DNA from: Symbiodinium natans
Taxonomy: Eukaryota > Sar > Dinophyceae > Suessiales > Symbiodiniaceae
NCBI GenBank assembly: GCA_905221605.1
Contig: CAJNDS010000597.1
Span: 1 to 64,000 of the forward strand
Direction: 5' to 3'
DNA: 64,000 nucleotides
Below, one piece after another: positions 22,703 through 32,287 of this stretch (within the stretch, counting starts at the first letter, position 1; each line of letters opens with the position of its first letter). A program made the position numbers and the translations under genes. The notes beneath the pieces are model-generated. The model saw only the letters and a program-made list of their open reading frames with translations. It made no database searches and was not told the origin of the DNA.

Positions 22703-23527
22703 AGCTGAGAAAGGGTGGCTATCTGGCCCCTTCGACCCAGGGTCACCTGAGGCTGCCGGGCTGCTTTCCAACCGCTTTGGGGTTATGCAGAAAGGAAAGA
22801 TAAGGTGTGTAGACGACATGTCTGCCTCGCTGATAAATGCCACGACCTTTGCTGAAGAAAAGATCACCCTACACAATGTGGATGTTATCTGTGCGGCCAT
22901 CGGCCGGTGGTATCAGCTCAGACAGAAGGCAGGCCTCCCCACGAAGCTCCTAGCAAAAAGTTTCGACTTGAAGTCAGCTTACACGCAGCTCCCAATTGCT
23001 TCCTGTGCAAGGAGACACGCTGGCTTGGCCCTCAGTGATCCCAAAGGCAGATCACCCAAGACCGACAGCTCTCTCAAAGCCGAGCTAAACATCTCGCAGG
23101 AAGGATGTCTTTCGCAGGTTGCCAGGTTTTCGGAAGACTTGCCAAGTCCTGCCTCCGGGTCTTCCATGCTAGAACGTTGTCCAGGGACGGCAAACTCGAT
23201 GACGAGGCCCTTGCTGCTGTCAAAGCTTATTATGACATTCTCAAAAGAGCCCCGGCGCGACAAAACGGCCTCTGTGCAGGATTGGGAGGAGTGATTGGAT
23301 CCTACTTGCCCTTACAATTCTTCTCGTGGTTCCCCGAGCAGGAAGACATGACGATGTTGGGCATTGACCTTGAGACGAAGTGCATTTTCCTTCTTGAGCT
23401 CCTTGCTGTTTCTTCTCTTGTTGCTTTCACTGACAATGAAGCAGCCAAAGCCTGTCTAGTCATTCCTTGGTTTTCCAGAGTTCCTCTCTCTACATTGCCG
23501 ACGGCCCTCCAGAAAAGATGGCAATGA
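22563..23527 (+). pseudogene. Truncated reverse transcriptase and RNase H of element D
   Basis: In the frame from 22563, GKIRCVDDMSASLINAT and AKSFDLKSAYTQLPIA are the fingers and motif A region of a DIRS-like reverse transcriptase. After about 23050 the sequence jumps to MSFAGCQVFGRLAKSC (thumb/connection) in another frame at 23105, so the catalytic YxDD segment is deleted. LELLAVSSLVAFTDNEAAKA near 23395-23460 matches the RNase H Glu and Asp blocks. The copy cannot be autonomous. Confidence 0.6.
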
Positions 23528-23590
23528 ACCTTTGCTTGAGGGACTACCCTTGATCGACTTCAACTTTGCCGAATTCTCGTTTGCTTTAAA

Positions 23591-23810
23591 AGCTCAGACT
23601 TTGGCTTGTTTCAGTAAGGTGCTGAGACCTACTCAGCCACAAGGTGCCAGAGCCACAGTCATGTTCGACCCCACTTGGACAAAAAGAAGATGTCCAAATT
23701 CTGTTTGCTTCACTGTAAATGCATGATCTCTTTTCAACGTGGTTCTGAATTTGTATATTCCCATGATGACCGATACGTTCTCATCTCGATGCTGGTCCAT
23801 TGACGAGATA
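23591..23810 (+). repeat. Pol-tail repeat, copy 1
   Basis: These 220 bases recur with moderate divergence at 43083-43292 in the same orientation. The translation RPTQPQGARAT with DPTWTK is a conserved-looking Pol/YR junction block, so both copies are remnants of the 3' coding part of DIRS-like elements. They flank the two copia elements at a distance of 19.5 kb. Confidence 0.75.
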
Positions 23811-24037
23811 AGCGTGCCAGCGAGGTACGAGCAAGCGTTTTATCTTGAAAATGGAAAATGACCTTTCATGTCATTTAGACATCTCTTGTGCTTTGATTCT
23901 TTGCAGCATGTTGCATTTTGCACAGTGCTTCCATTTTCTTGAAGAGAGTTCTTGTCTTTTCATGTCAGCTTCCTGATCTTTGACTTCAAGCACATTCGAC
24001 TTGAGCTGCAGCTCTGAGGAAAGAATTTTCACCCGCC
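23811..24037. other. Left flank of copia element A
   Basis: T/C-rich DNA without a recognisable frame. It ends with the 5-bp target-site duplication TCTCC at 24038-24042. Confidence 0.5.
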
Positions 24038-24042
24038 TCTCC

Positions 24043-24444
24043 CGTTAAAAACCCAAGATGCCAAGCAAGGCACCAAGGATACAACCAAGCCAACTCACAC
24101 AAGTCCAAACCAAGCAAGCAAGCTCAGACACTCGGACAACACTTCTGTTTTGGCTTGCAGCACTCACACCAGTGCTCGTCACTTGAGCCAAAGTGGAAAA
24201 CGTATCACAGCTCTCCAACTTGACAGCTCGGCTTAAAAGACCTCCAAAACTACCCTCAAGTCACGAAACTCGACGAGAGTGGTTCCCTTTGAGGCAAAGC
24301 GTTCCTGCACCGCTAATCGTACTCAGGCTACTGGGAAAACTTCAAAAGCTGAGCAGACTCCAAGCTATGCACACAAAACTGCAAACTGCAAAACTCACCG
24401 TGTCGCACCCTCACAGGATGACGCACAGTTCTCGAACTTCTACA
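24043..24444 (-). repeat. 3' LTR of element A
   Basis: 402 bp. On the minus strand it starts TGTAGAAG and ends TTTTTAACG. The 14-of-15 match to the spliced-leader end lies at about 24182-24196 (11-mer TTTGGCTCAAG on the minus strand, 24182-24192). Confidence 0.92.
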
Positions 24445-24848
24445 CCCCCCCTCGACACGGTGGGTGTCGGCTGGTCCACGCGCAAGTATTGCAGACAAAG
24501 CTCACAAGCAACTCGACGCTGCAGATTGCCTGGGTGGGTATTGCGCAGGGCGGGGCAATCGCTGCGAACATGAAAGGCGTATCCATGCCGCGTAGTGATA
24601 ATTGCTCTCCGACTTTGTTCCACCGGAAGAAAGGTAAGAAGCTCACTCAAAGATAGAATATGGCTGTGACGCTGTCGGTATTGCTGCACAAAGATTCCAG
24701 CGAGGAAGCTGCCAAGCATCGCCAAGGAAAACATCGCAAGGAAGGCGATCAAACTGACTTCCACCTGCTGCTGAGGAACCCATTGCATCCAGAGCTCTCG
24801 AACCCAAGTGCGCCTCACAGCGTTTTCAACCTCAACCATATCAGCCAT
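24411..24848 (-). CDS. Small single-pass membrane / Cys-His ORF at the 3' end of element A
   Basis: The ATG at 24848 opens a 145-aa frame 77 bp after the Pol stop, and its last codons run into the 3' LTR. Residues 31-54 (VSLIAFLAMFSLAMLGSFLA and on) form one hydrophobic transmembrane segment. Beyond it, residues 89-118 hold FHVRSDCPALRNTH and CELC, an H-x4-C ... C-x2-C pattern suggesting a small zinc ribbon. It sits where retroviral env or other accessory genes lie, but has no envelope features I recognise, and element B lacks it. It could be a captured host fragment. Confidence 0.4.
   Translation of the reverse strand: MADMVEVENAVRRTWVRELWMQWVPQQQVEVSLIAFLAMFSLAMLGSFLAGIFVQQYRQRHSHILSLSELLTFLPVEQSRRAIITTRHGYAFHVRSDCPALRNTHPGNLQRRVACELCLQYLRVDQPTPTVSRGGVEVRELCVIL
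24445..24453 (-). other. Polypurine tract of element A
   Basis: On the minus strand GAGGGGGGG directly precedes the 3' LTR start TGTAG, the expected position for plus-strand DNA priming. Confidence 0.75.
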
Positions 24849-24925
24849 GGCACGTCCTATGCTCTATACACCGTACCGAAGGCAAAGTAAAAAATGAGGG
24901 AAAACTTTGAGCAAATCTCGCGGTG

Positions 24926-27900
24926 TCATGCGTTTAACGCGTGCAAGAAAGCGTTCGTCAACTTCGCCGGGTAGTGTTGGGTATTCTTGAGATCGAAGTT
25001 GGCGGAATGTGGATGACCATCACCTGGGCACCGAAAGACCGACAAGCCGCGAGCAACCGACTCCATCGTCGTGATGACACGCCAACGTTTGTAGATCAAC
25101 TCGCCATCTCGACCACGCATGCCAAGCGAGCAACCGTCAACCAACACATCGTGCAACATGTACGGTCGCGACTGCAGAAAACGGATAGTCTGGTTCCATG
25201 ACCAGTAAGCACAGGCTCGGGGCCACTCGATCGACCAAGCATGGACGTAGTCACACAGCGACATAAAAGCCTTCCACAGCTTCCTGTGTAGCGACCAGTG
25301 CCGTGCCAACCGACCGCGTCTGTAGGCTGGATCACGTGCATGTAGATGCTGGTACAGACAACCACCGGTGCACGGAGTACTAGCCCACAAGTAGACGAAA
25401 CCCCCCCTGCGGATGTGGAGAGTGCAGATCTGTTGAAGCTGCGCTGTAGTGGCCGGGTCTCCGCCGTCATCTGCCTCACTGACAGTCAACACACCAACCC
25501 AGGAGCACGCTCGCGACGCAGCCAACATGCTCGACATAGGAGGCGCACAGAACTCAACCACCAACCACTTGGCAAACTCCATCAAACGATACCGATCTGC
25601 AAGAGATACATGATCCTTGCCAGCCACAGCAGCACCAAGCAAGCCAACGAAACACGCCAACTCACCAACGCAAGCTGCAACAGTGACTTCGGACAAACCA
25701 AGGTTCAACATGTGTTTCAACGTAGTCCGGGCATCTAACGACTTTGTGAAGAGGTCAGCGACGTTGGAGGCTCCTCGCACTCCGAAGATGAAGAGAAGTC
25801 GCTGTCGGAGCTGATCTTGTATAAAGCATGCTCTCAGATCTATATGTCTGACACGCCTCAAGCCGTCAGCCCTGCTGATGGCAATGGCGGCCTCGGAGTC
25901 GCAAAAGAGGTGCGGTGCGCACAACTCATCCCATCCAAACACGTGGGAAATTGCCCTTCGGATTGAAAGTGATTCCTTTGCTCCCTCAACCAATCCGTAC
26001 AACTCCGACTCTGCTGAGCTGAGAGCGACAGCTTGTTGAAGCCGTGACCACGCTTTCAAGCAGAAACCACCAAGCATGATGCAACCACCGCTCACACTCT
26101 TGCGATCAACGCTCCTCTCACTGCCCCATGACGCATCCACGTAGCAATCCAACCGAAGGCTCCGTTCATCAACTGGATGGACGATTTGTCGAAAGTCCTG
26201 AACATGCCGAAGATACCGTAATACCATCCGCATCGCACGTTCATGCTTCTCACGTGGACTGGCCTGGCCTCGAGCTAGCATGGAAACATAATATGCTAGA
26301 TCCACGCGCGTCATGGCCAACCATGAAAGGCGTCCCAGCGTAGAGCGATATCGAGCAGCAGCTTCCGAGCTCAACTCCCGCTCCAAGACTTCTTCTTCTC
26401 TGTCATAAAGTTCTCGAAGATTCGGCGGCGTCGGGCAAGACTTCGGACTTTTCCCAAGTCCAAAACCCTCATAGATCTCCTGGTAGTACTCGCCTGCCAT
26501 GCCAATCACCAAAGAGTCCTCGCCCTTCTTCCTGGTGATTTGACGACCGAGAAACGTGATTTGCTGATCACGATCCAAGTCAGCGGTCACCTTGATCTTT
26601 ACCGCGCTCTTAAGCTTCTCCACCACGTAGTAGATGGCCTCGTCGCTGTCGCCGCTGATGAGGAGATCGTCTACGTAGCACAACACTGCCACCCTCTGTC
26701 CACCGAGAACCACACCGGAGAAGAGGCATGGCTCTGTCTCGCATGGAGTGAGGTCGCAGAGGCGCTTGAGGAGCTTTGCGAGATGACGAGCCCAGGTCTG
26801 GGCCGCGGCTCTCAACCCATAAAGAGCCTTGCGAAGTCGCATGAACCCAGGGCGTCCATTGGGACCGGTAACTCCAGCAGGAAGCCGCACTACCACCGTG
26901 CCGTCTTCTTCTTCTAACTCTGCGAACAAGAACGCCGTACTGACGTCGAGGCCTACGACGTTCTGCCTCTTCGAGCCGGCATAAAAGAGGAAGGTCCTCA
27001 ATGCCTCGGCTGAGCTGGTCGCCGCAGAAATGCCAAGCTGAGCAGCCGTTGCTCCCTGGGCGAAATCACGCGCAACAACCCGACAACGGACCAGTGGTCT
27101 TTCTTTGCCGTCAACCCGCTCCAGCTTTGCATTTGACACCCATCTTGTGGATATCACTTTCTGCTTCGGATCCACATGCCAAATCACATCACCGACTGCA
27201 AGGGACTCAAGCGCACTCAACTCACGCAACATGCCTTCGTATGTCAGACCAAGGTCCAATGCATGTCCGGTGACATCATCCTTGGAAGACGAGGGCATTT
27301 CAACCACAAGAGTCTCACCACCAAGCTTCACTGTCTGTCCTCCGGTACTGGGATTTGCAACAGCGGCGAAACCCAACGACTCACGGAACAAGACGTTGTT
27401 GACCATGGCATCAGACTCTGGCTCTGGCACCCGATCCAGGCTTTCTGGCTCAACTTCCATGAAGTCAGCCTCTTCTGAAGCTGCAGGTTCAACTCCAACA
27501 GAGTCTCCGGGACGAAGTTCACCCTCAAGCACCCCTTCAGGCAGGAAGGAATCACCGAGACCTCGCTCTCCCTCATCTTCAGTCGGTTCATAATCCTGCA
27601 CATCATCAGGCAACTCCAACCCGACGTCAAGCTCACCAAAAGCACGCGAACCAAGATCAAGCTCAACTCCTTCGATCTCCAACTCATGCTGGGCATCATC
27701 AAGCACAAACTGATTCGGATCAAAAGAGCTCTTCACGTACGCAGCGTATCTGTCACGACACTTCTGAGTGTGCCACGCCTTGTCCGCTGGAACACCCCTC
27801 AATCGACACGCTCGACACCTCGGGGTCCTGCCATTTTCCTCGACCCACGATGCTGGCGGTCCGCGAGTCTCGGTGTTTGGGATTGGAAGATCACGCATGT

Positions 27901-30900
27901 TCCCTTGATCAACCGCTGGCAAACCACGCACAACGTCACCAGCACGCTCGGGCAACATACGGCAAATACCACGCAAGGCTGACAACTCAAAGGTCATGGG
28001 CACCAACATCCTGATTCGGGCTGACCGGGCAATCTTCAACGAACCATCCTTCAGTCGGAACTGCACCAGATGACTGCCACCCGCGACTTCAGGGCCTAAG
28101 TAGGCAGCCTGTCCATATCTGCCCGTGATGAATTGTCGTAGACTCGGCGGAGGTGTGGCCAAGATTGACGCTCCCCAGACGTATATCGCCCGAGGCTGCC
28201 TCATAGTTCTTAAACTACGTTGTTCAGGAGTCATTGCCGATCCAGGCTGGATTTGGTAGCGGTTGTGTGCCTGAGCACAGTGAGAGAGAAGGAAGCTGAC
28301 TCCTCTGCCACATGGCTCTAGGCCAACTTGCTCCAATCCGGCGCACAACGTGTTCGCGTTTTCCTTCAGTGTTCGGATGGCCCTCTCTGCGACCGGGGCG
28401 TGCCGACCAACCGGAACATCAGACACCTCAACCGCACCCACGGTCATGGTATCAGCAAAACCCTGAGCAAGGTTCTTTACTACCCCTTCAAGATCCGACT
28501 TCACGCAAACCGACAAGTCACGCGCTTCAACTCCAACCAAGCCAACACTACGTCCCCACGCCGACATCTCTCCAAGCATCACCTCACGCGCTGCTGCTCC
28601 ACGCGGTCCTGAAACTTCACGGTACATCACTGTTCCGATGGCAAAGCAACCAACAAGCACCAACACCAGGAACCAAATCCCCTTGTAGAAGAACTTGTCG
28701 ATCTGAACCTCCTTTTGGGCTCCCTCTCCGGAATCCCTCTCGATTTTCCTAGCTGGTTCAAGACCTCTACCACGCACGCAATGCTCACAGCTGGAATTAA
28801 AAGGAACATGACTTCGCAACACATGCTCACGGTGAACCTTTCCCCACAACTCCTGGTGAAGCAACTCCTGATCACCATGCAGCAACCACGCCTGGTCGCC
28901 GTCTGGGGCCGGTGCTTTCTCCTGATCAAGCTCACCAACACACACATGCTCAACCATGCCACTCATGCCAACCATGCCACTCATGCCAACCATGCCACTC
29001 ATGCCAACATCACAAGCGCAAGCACAACCATCAAGCACATCAAGACTTTTGCTGCTCGCCACCGCCTGGGAAGATCCTTTCTGGCTGACTGCACTCAGCG
29101 CTTTCGGTCCGTCACCACACTCCATCCACTTGAAGTAGGCGTTCCGGGATTGGTCGGTGGTGGTGGCAATGGCGATGTCTTTGGCGGCGTAGCTGGTGCC
29201 CGTGATGCGCTGGCCAATGGCGATGTCGGATTCCTCGGCGGCGTGGGCAAGCGTCGACGTGGCGGAACCCGCGGAGGGGTAGGCAACCTCTCCGGGTACC
29301 CCGGGGAGTCGGCTTCCTTCCTCGGTGGGCTCGGGGGCTTTGCTTTCTCCTTGATGATCTCGGAGATGGTCGTCACAGTGTAGGGGGCCTTGCGGTCCAG
29401 GCACTGCAAAAAATGCTCCTTGAGGTGCTCCTCCAGCGTTCGCCTCTCTGGGCCCTTCTTCTCCTTTCGAAAGCGGTTCAAATCGGACCTTGCAGCTGAC
29501 GTCATGCGACTCTCCTTGAGCTTCTGCTTCTTCACTGCCCTTGAACTTGCACTCCACAACGTCAACCACGGCTGCTGGCGATCGGAACGAGGCACCAGCT
29601 TCACGGGGGTCCTCTTTGTCGACGAAGAGCTCGCTGCCTTTGGCATTCTCTTCACGAGGGGCTTCTGGGGCATCTTCTTCACTTTCGGCTTCTTTGGCAT
29701 GGGCTTCTGCTGAGGAACTTTGGCGGGTCCCGGGGTCTCGATCTCGCCCGGCTTCAACACCACCTGGGACTCGGCATCCGCGGGCACCAAGAGGATTGCG
29801 CCCTCTGTCTCCGTGGACGTAGCTGTGGCCAACCGGGTGCTCTCCTCGAAGTCCTCTTCTCCCACCGAGATTGAGGCCGCTTGAGTCGCAACGACTCTCC
29901 GGACCAGCTTCCCTTTGTCCTTCCCTTCCATGCGCCATTCCACTTCGCTTTCGCTGGAGGAGGCCATCTTCTCGGGCTGCGGAAGGCCTCGTACACGAGG
30001 GGTCTGCAATCTGCTGCGCTGCGCTCTGTTCTTGAGACACCAAACAGGCCCGTGCCACCGCATGACTTTGCAACCAGCAACAGTTGTTGGACCACACAGC
30101 CTTAAATTTAAAACCACCAGCTTGCACGTGGAGATGGGGGCCAAAAGAGACTGTCCAGTTCCTATTCAGGAGTCGTCCTAGGCTCAGGAGATTAAATCGC
30201 ACAGGTGCAACCAGGGCTTCGAACTCAACGACGATAGGACTGGATCTCTCCACGGCAAAGCAAACGCGAACCACAGCACTCTTCTGAACCCCTATGGAAG
30301 CACCCGTGGCAGTCACACAATCTCTACCAACATGCTCACTCAGGCTCAGCACTTGCACATGCTGCAGTGTCTCCTCGCTGATCAGGTGCGTTGACGCTCC
30401 GGAGTCCAGCAACCACCAGTCCATGGCTTCAGAGCTGCTACCATGTGTCACATGCGGGGCTGCCATGCTCATGTCATGAAAATAAAATTCACTCAATCCA
30501 TGCTCACCAAGCGTCGACAGGGCCTTCTCAAGCTCAACGGGGGTCTCTAGGCTTCCAAGCTGCGACGTTCCAAGCTCAACTGGGGCCTTCTCAAGCTCAA
30601 CGGGGGTCTCTAGGCTTCCAAGCTGCGACGTTCCAAGCTCAACTGGGGCCTTCTCAAGCTCAACGGGGGTCTCTAGGCTTCCAAGCTGCGATGTTCCACT
30701 CTCAACTGGGGCCTTCTCAAGCTCAACGGGGGTCTCTAGGCTTCCAAGCTGCGATGTTCCAAGCTCAACTGGGGCCTTCTCAAGCTCAACGGGGGTCTCT
30801 AGGCTTCCAAGCTGCGAGGTTCCAAGCTCAACTGTGGCCTCTGAACTCTCCAACAACCACGACCTTCCAAAGGCTTCCCAATCACCATCGCTCAAGCTCG

Positions 30901-32287
30901 ACTCATTGTCGGAATCTCCCTGAGCGATATCAAAGAACTCGCAACCAACTGCCGCTGCAAACACGTGCGGGCCCTCCAAGGTCAAAGCCGCCAATTGCGG
31001 TTCGAGAAGCGTCGCTGCTGCCGCCACACCTTTGGCCGCTTTCTTAGGGCATCGGTTTGAATAGTGCCCCAATTCATTGCAGTTGTAGCACTTCACGTTG
31101 GCACGCTTGTCGTGCTTTGGGTCACTACCAGAGCTACCACCGCCCCCTTTCCCAGGGTCTTGAGTAGCGTTCCCCTTTCCACCTTTCTCTCCCTTCTTGT
31201 CATGCTTGTCCTTTCCTGAGCGACCTTTGTCCTTTCCCTTGTCCTTCCCTTTGTCCTTTCCTTTATCTTTCCCCTTTTCCTTCCCTTTGTCCTTCCCCTT
31301 TCCATCGCCCTTGAAGTTCAGCGGATTCGCTATGTCGTTGTTGTTCCTGCGGTCTCGACCTCTCCCGGAATCGGCGAAGGTAAGGATCTTGATATTTGCG
31401 TCGTAGAACTTGATCGCAGTCTCAAGCTCACTCATGGAGTCAATCTTCGCATGCAACAAGATGTACCTCTTCACATCTGCATCAAGACCTTTCAACACAA
31501 TCATGCTCTGATCCGCTTCACTCAACGCAAGGTCTGGGAACGCAGCAACAAGTCGACCATACTTTGCAAGCTCAACCTGCACGCTGCGAAACACTTCCAA
31601 AGGACGATCCTTCGTAGAGGCAGGGGGTTGGTATCTCAACATCTCTTCTCGCAAGGTCGAGGCTTCTATCCTCGAGCAAACCGACAGATCTTGATGCAAG
31701 CGCCTCAACGCCTCATAGCCTGCCGGAACACCAAGCTGTTCACGCTCAACTTGCTTCAAAATGTCAAGCCCACGGGAAAAGTTCGCAAAGGACTGCCGAA
31801 GGTAAAGGAACACTCTGGTACTCCTAATGCTCTCTCCTTTCGCCAAGTCTTTGTTCAAGATTGGCTTGTCTTTCACAAAACAAGCCTGCACTTCCGACGG
31901 TATCCTATCATCAAACAAGGCAATCCATGGCAAAAACACTTCAAGGTACTCAACCCATGCTTCGATCTCGGCACGCCGACCCTCGTTCATGCGTCCACCA
32001 TCCAACATGGGCAACTTCGGCACATATGAGTCTGCCTTAGGATTCCTGATAGGAGCGCCGTTCCCATCATCAACCTCCGTGGCGTGGTCCACGCTGTCAC
32101 TGATGCTACTCAAGCTACCAGCTCCCTTGCCTTTCTTCTCAGCACTTGTCCGGTCCTGGACCAGCTGCTGCACCAGCGACATCATTTGAGATATCTGCTG
32201 CTGCTGCTGCTGCACTGTCTGAACCAAAAGCTGGGATCCCAGGGCTGCCTGAACGGCAACGGGGTCCGCTGCAGGTGGTGGTACCAA
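24926..32287 (-). CDS. Gag-Pol polyprotein of copia element A
   Basis: One uninterrupted frame of 2453 codons. It opens at a TTG at 32287, and an upstream ATG frame (from 32397: MSNLSGAVHPTGSPVVG...) joins it by a one-base shift near 32288, so the true Gag start is probably upstream and frameshifted. Visible parts: Gln run; zinc knuckle CYNCNELGHYSNRC (31049-31091) after GKDKGK repeats; protease LLDSGASTHLIS (30376-30420); integrase Cys pair SCEHC with Asp in VQIDKFF (28692-28710), Asp in VKSDLEG and Glu in VAERAIRTLKE; RT with CYVDDLLISG (26656-26682); and RNase H with CYVDASWG, SSAESELYG and DSEAAIAIS. The final 200 residues are methyltransferase-like: LVVEFCAPP, ASTPCTGGC, SIEWPRAC, YKRWRVITT and HYPAKL. 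All catalytic acids I can check are present, so apart from the start it looks functional. Confidence 0.92.
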   Translation of the reverse strand: MVPPPAADPVAVQAALGSQLLVQTVQQQQQQISQMMSLVQQLVQDRTSAEKKGKGAGSLSSISDSVDHATEVDDGNGAPIRNPKADSYVPKLPMLDGGRMNEGRRAEIEAWVEYLEVFLPWIALFDDRIPSEVQACFVKDKPILNKDLAKGESIRSTRVFLYLRQSFANFSRGLDILKQVEREQLGVPAGYEALRRLHQDLSVCSRIEASTLREEMLRYQPPASTKDRPLEVFRSVQVELAKYGRLVAAFPDLALSEADQSMIVLKGLDADVKRYILLHAKIDSMSELETAIKFYDANIKILTFADSGRGRDRRNNNDIANPLNFKGDGKGKDKGKEKGKDKGKDKGKDKGKDKGRSGKDKHDKKGEKGGKGNATQDPGKGGGGSSGSDPKHDKRANVKCYNCNELGHYSNRCPKKAAKGVAAAATLLEPQLAALTLEGPHVFAAAVGCEFFDIAQGDSDNESSLSDGDWEAFGRSWLLESSEATVELGTSQLGSLETPVELEKAPVELGTSQLGSLETPVELEKAPVESGTSQLGSLETPVELEKAPVELGTSQLGSLETPVELEKAPVELGTSQLGSLETPVELEKALSTLGEHGLSEFYFHDMSMAAPHVTHGSSSEAMDWWLLDSGASTHLISEETLQHVQVLSLSEHVGRDCVTATGASIGVQKSAVVRVCFAVERSSPIVVEFEALVAPVRFNLLSLGRLLNRNWTVSFGPHLHVQAGGFKFKAVWSNNCCWLQSHAVARACLVSQEQSAAQQIADPSCTRPSAAREDGLLQRKRSGMAHGREGQREAGPESRCDSSGLNLGGRRGLRGEHPVGHSYVHGDRGRNPLGARGCRVPGGVEAGRDRDPGTRQSSSAEAHAKEAESEEDAPEAPREENAKGSELFVDKEDPREAGASFRSPAAVVDVVECKFKGSEEAEAQGESHDVSCKVRFEPLSKGEEGPREANAGGAPQGAFFAVPGPQGPLHCDDHLRDHQGESKAPEPTEEGSRLPGVPGEVAYPSAGSATSTLAHAAEESDIAIGQRITGTSYAAKDIAIATTTDQSRNAYFKWMECGDGPKALSAVSQKGSSQAVASSKSLDVLDGCACACDVGMSGMVGMSGMVGMSGMVEHVCVGELDQEKAPAPDGDQAWLLHGDQELLHQELWGKVHREHVLRSHVPFNSSCEHCVRGRGLEPARKIERDSGEGAQKEVQIDKFFYKGIWFLVLVLVGCFAIGTVMYREVSGPRGAAAREVMLGEMSAWGRSVGLVGVEARDLSVCVKSDLEGVVKNLAQGFADTMTVGAVEVSDVPVGRHAPVAERAIRTLKENANTLCAGLEQVGLEPCGRGVSFLLSHCAQAHNRYQIQPGSAMTPEQRSLRTMRQPRAIYVWGASILATPPPSLRQFITGRYGQAAYLGPEVAGGSHLVQFRLKDGSLKIARSARIRMLVPMTFELSALRGICRMLPERAGDVVRGLPAVDQGNMRDLPIPNTETRGPPASWVEENGRTPRCRACRLRGVPADKAWHTQKCRDRYAAYVKSSFDPNQFVLDDAQHELEIEGVELDLGSRAFGELDVGLELPDDVQDYEPTEDEGERGLGDSFLPEGVLEGELRPGDSVGVEPAASEEADFMEVEPESLDRVPEPESDAMVNNVLFRESLGFAAVANPSTGGQTVKLGGETLVVEMPSSSKDDVTGHALDLGLTYEGMLRELSALESLAVGDVIWHVDPKQKVISTRWVSNAKLERVDGKERPLVRCRVVARDFAQGATAAQLGISAATSSAEALRTFLFYAGSKRQNVVGLDVSTAFLFAELEEEDGTVVVRLPAGVTGPNGRPGFMRLRKALYGLRAAAQTWARHLAKLLKRLCDLTPCETEPCLFSGVVLGGQRVAVLCYVDDLLISGDSDEAIYYVVEKLKSAVKIKVTADLDRDQQITFLGRQITRKKGEDSLVIGMAGEYYQEIYEGFGLGKSPKSCPTPPNLRELYDREEEVLERELSSEAAARYRSTLGRLSWLAMTRVDLAYYVSMLARGQASPREKHERAMRMVLRYLRHVQDFRQIVHPVDERSLRLDCYVDASWGSERSVDRKSVSGGCIMLGGFCLKAWSRLQQAVALSSAESELYGLVEGAKESLSIRRAISHVFGWDELCAPHLFCDSEAAIAISRADGLRRVRHIDLRACFIQDQLRQRLLFIFGVRGASNVADLFTKSLDARTTLKHMLNLGLSEVTVAACVGELACFVGLLGAAVAGKDHVSLADRYRLMEFAKWLVVEFCAPPMSSMLAASRACSWVGVLTVSEADDGGDPATTAQLQQICTLHIRRGGFVYLWASTPCTGGCLYQHLHARDPAYRRGRLARHWSLHRKLWKAFMSLCDYVHAWSIEWPRACAYWSWNQTIRFLQSRPYMLHDVLVDGCSLGMRGRDGELIYKRWRVITTMESVARGLSVFRCPGDGHPHSANFDLKNTQHYPAKLTNAFLHALNA
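28955..29008 (+). repeat. 18-bp in-frame tandem repeat
   Basis: Three copies of CATGCCACTCATGCCAAC. On the minus strand they code for Gly-Met-Ser-Gly-Met-Val type units in the Pol frame, between protease and integrase. Confidence 0.85.
29095..29967 (-). CDS. Overlapping +1-frame ORF in element A (290 aa)
   Basis: It lies wholly inside the Gag-Pol frame, one base ahead of it (+1). The ATG at 29967 starts MASSSESEVEWRMEG. The open frame also continues upstream to 30144. The product is very basic and Pro/Ser-rich: KPMPKKPKVKKMPQKP, then a more ordered stretch (RRTLEEHLKEHFLQCLD, TVTTISEIIKEK), then PPSPPRKEADSPGYPERLP and further Pro repeats up to SGWSVVTDRKR. The composition is that of a natural disordered nucleic-acid-binding protein, while the Pol frame here is an irregular Gly/Arg/Glu mix. 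Element B has an ORF in the same frame relation at the same place. Function unknown. It could be translated internally or from a spliced RNA. Confidence 0.5.
   Translation of the reverse strand: MASSSESEVEWRMEGKDKGKLVRRVVATQAASISVGEEDFEESTRLATATSTETEGAILLVPADAESQVVLKPGEIETPGPAKVPQQKPMPKKPKVKKMPQKPLVKRMPKAASSSSTKRTPVKLVPRSDRQQPWLTLWSASSRAVKKQKLKESRMTSAARSDLNRFRKEKKGPERRTLEEHLKEHFLQCLDRKAPYTVTTISEIIKEKAKPPSPPRKEADSPGYPERLPTPPRVPPRRRLPTPPRNPTSPLASASRAPATPPKTSPLPPPPTNPGTPTSSGWSVVTDRKR
30521..30835 (-). repeat. 63-bp in-frame tandem repeat, five copies
   Basis: Five head-to-tail copies (starts 30521, 30584, 30647, 30710, 30773) code for a 21-aa unit of the type VELGTSQLGSLETPVELEKA in the Gag-Pol frame, between zinc knuckle and protease. 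Copies differ by single bases, so the array is young and probably varies in length between element copies. Confidence 0.95.

Larger units (their letters stand above)
20201..23810 (+). mobile_element. Degraded DIRS-like retroelement, element D
   Basis: The plus-strand order is Gag (20201-21121), methyltransferase-like domain (21128 to about 22100), RT (about 22563-23090), RNase H remnant (about 23105-23527) and a Pol tail (23532-23810). It matches element C in order up to RNase H. No YR follows downstream. The RT is internally deleted: the frame jumps from palm residues to thumb/RNase H residues and no YxDD motif is present. The last 220 bp recur at 43083-43292. Ends are approximate. Confidence 0.6.
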
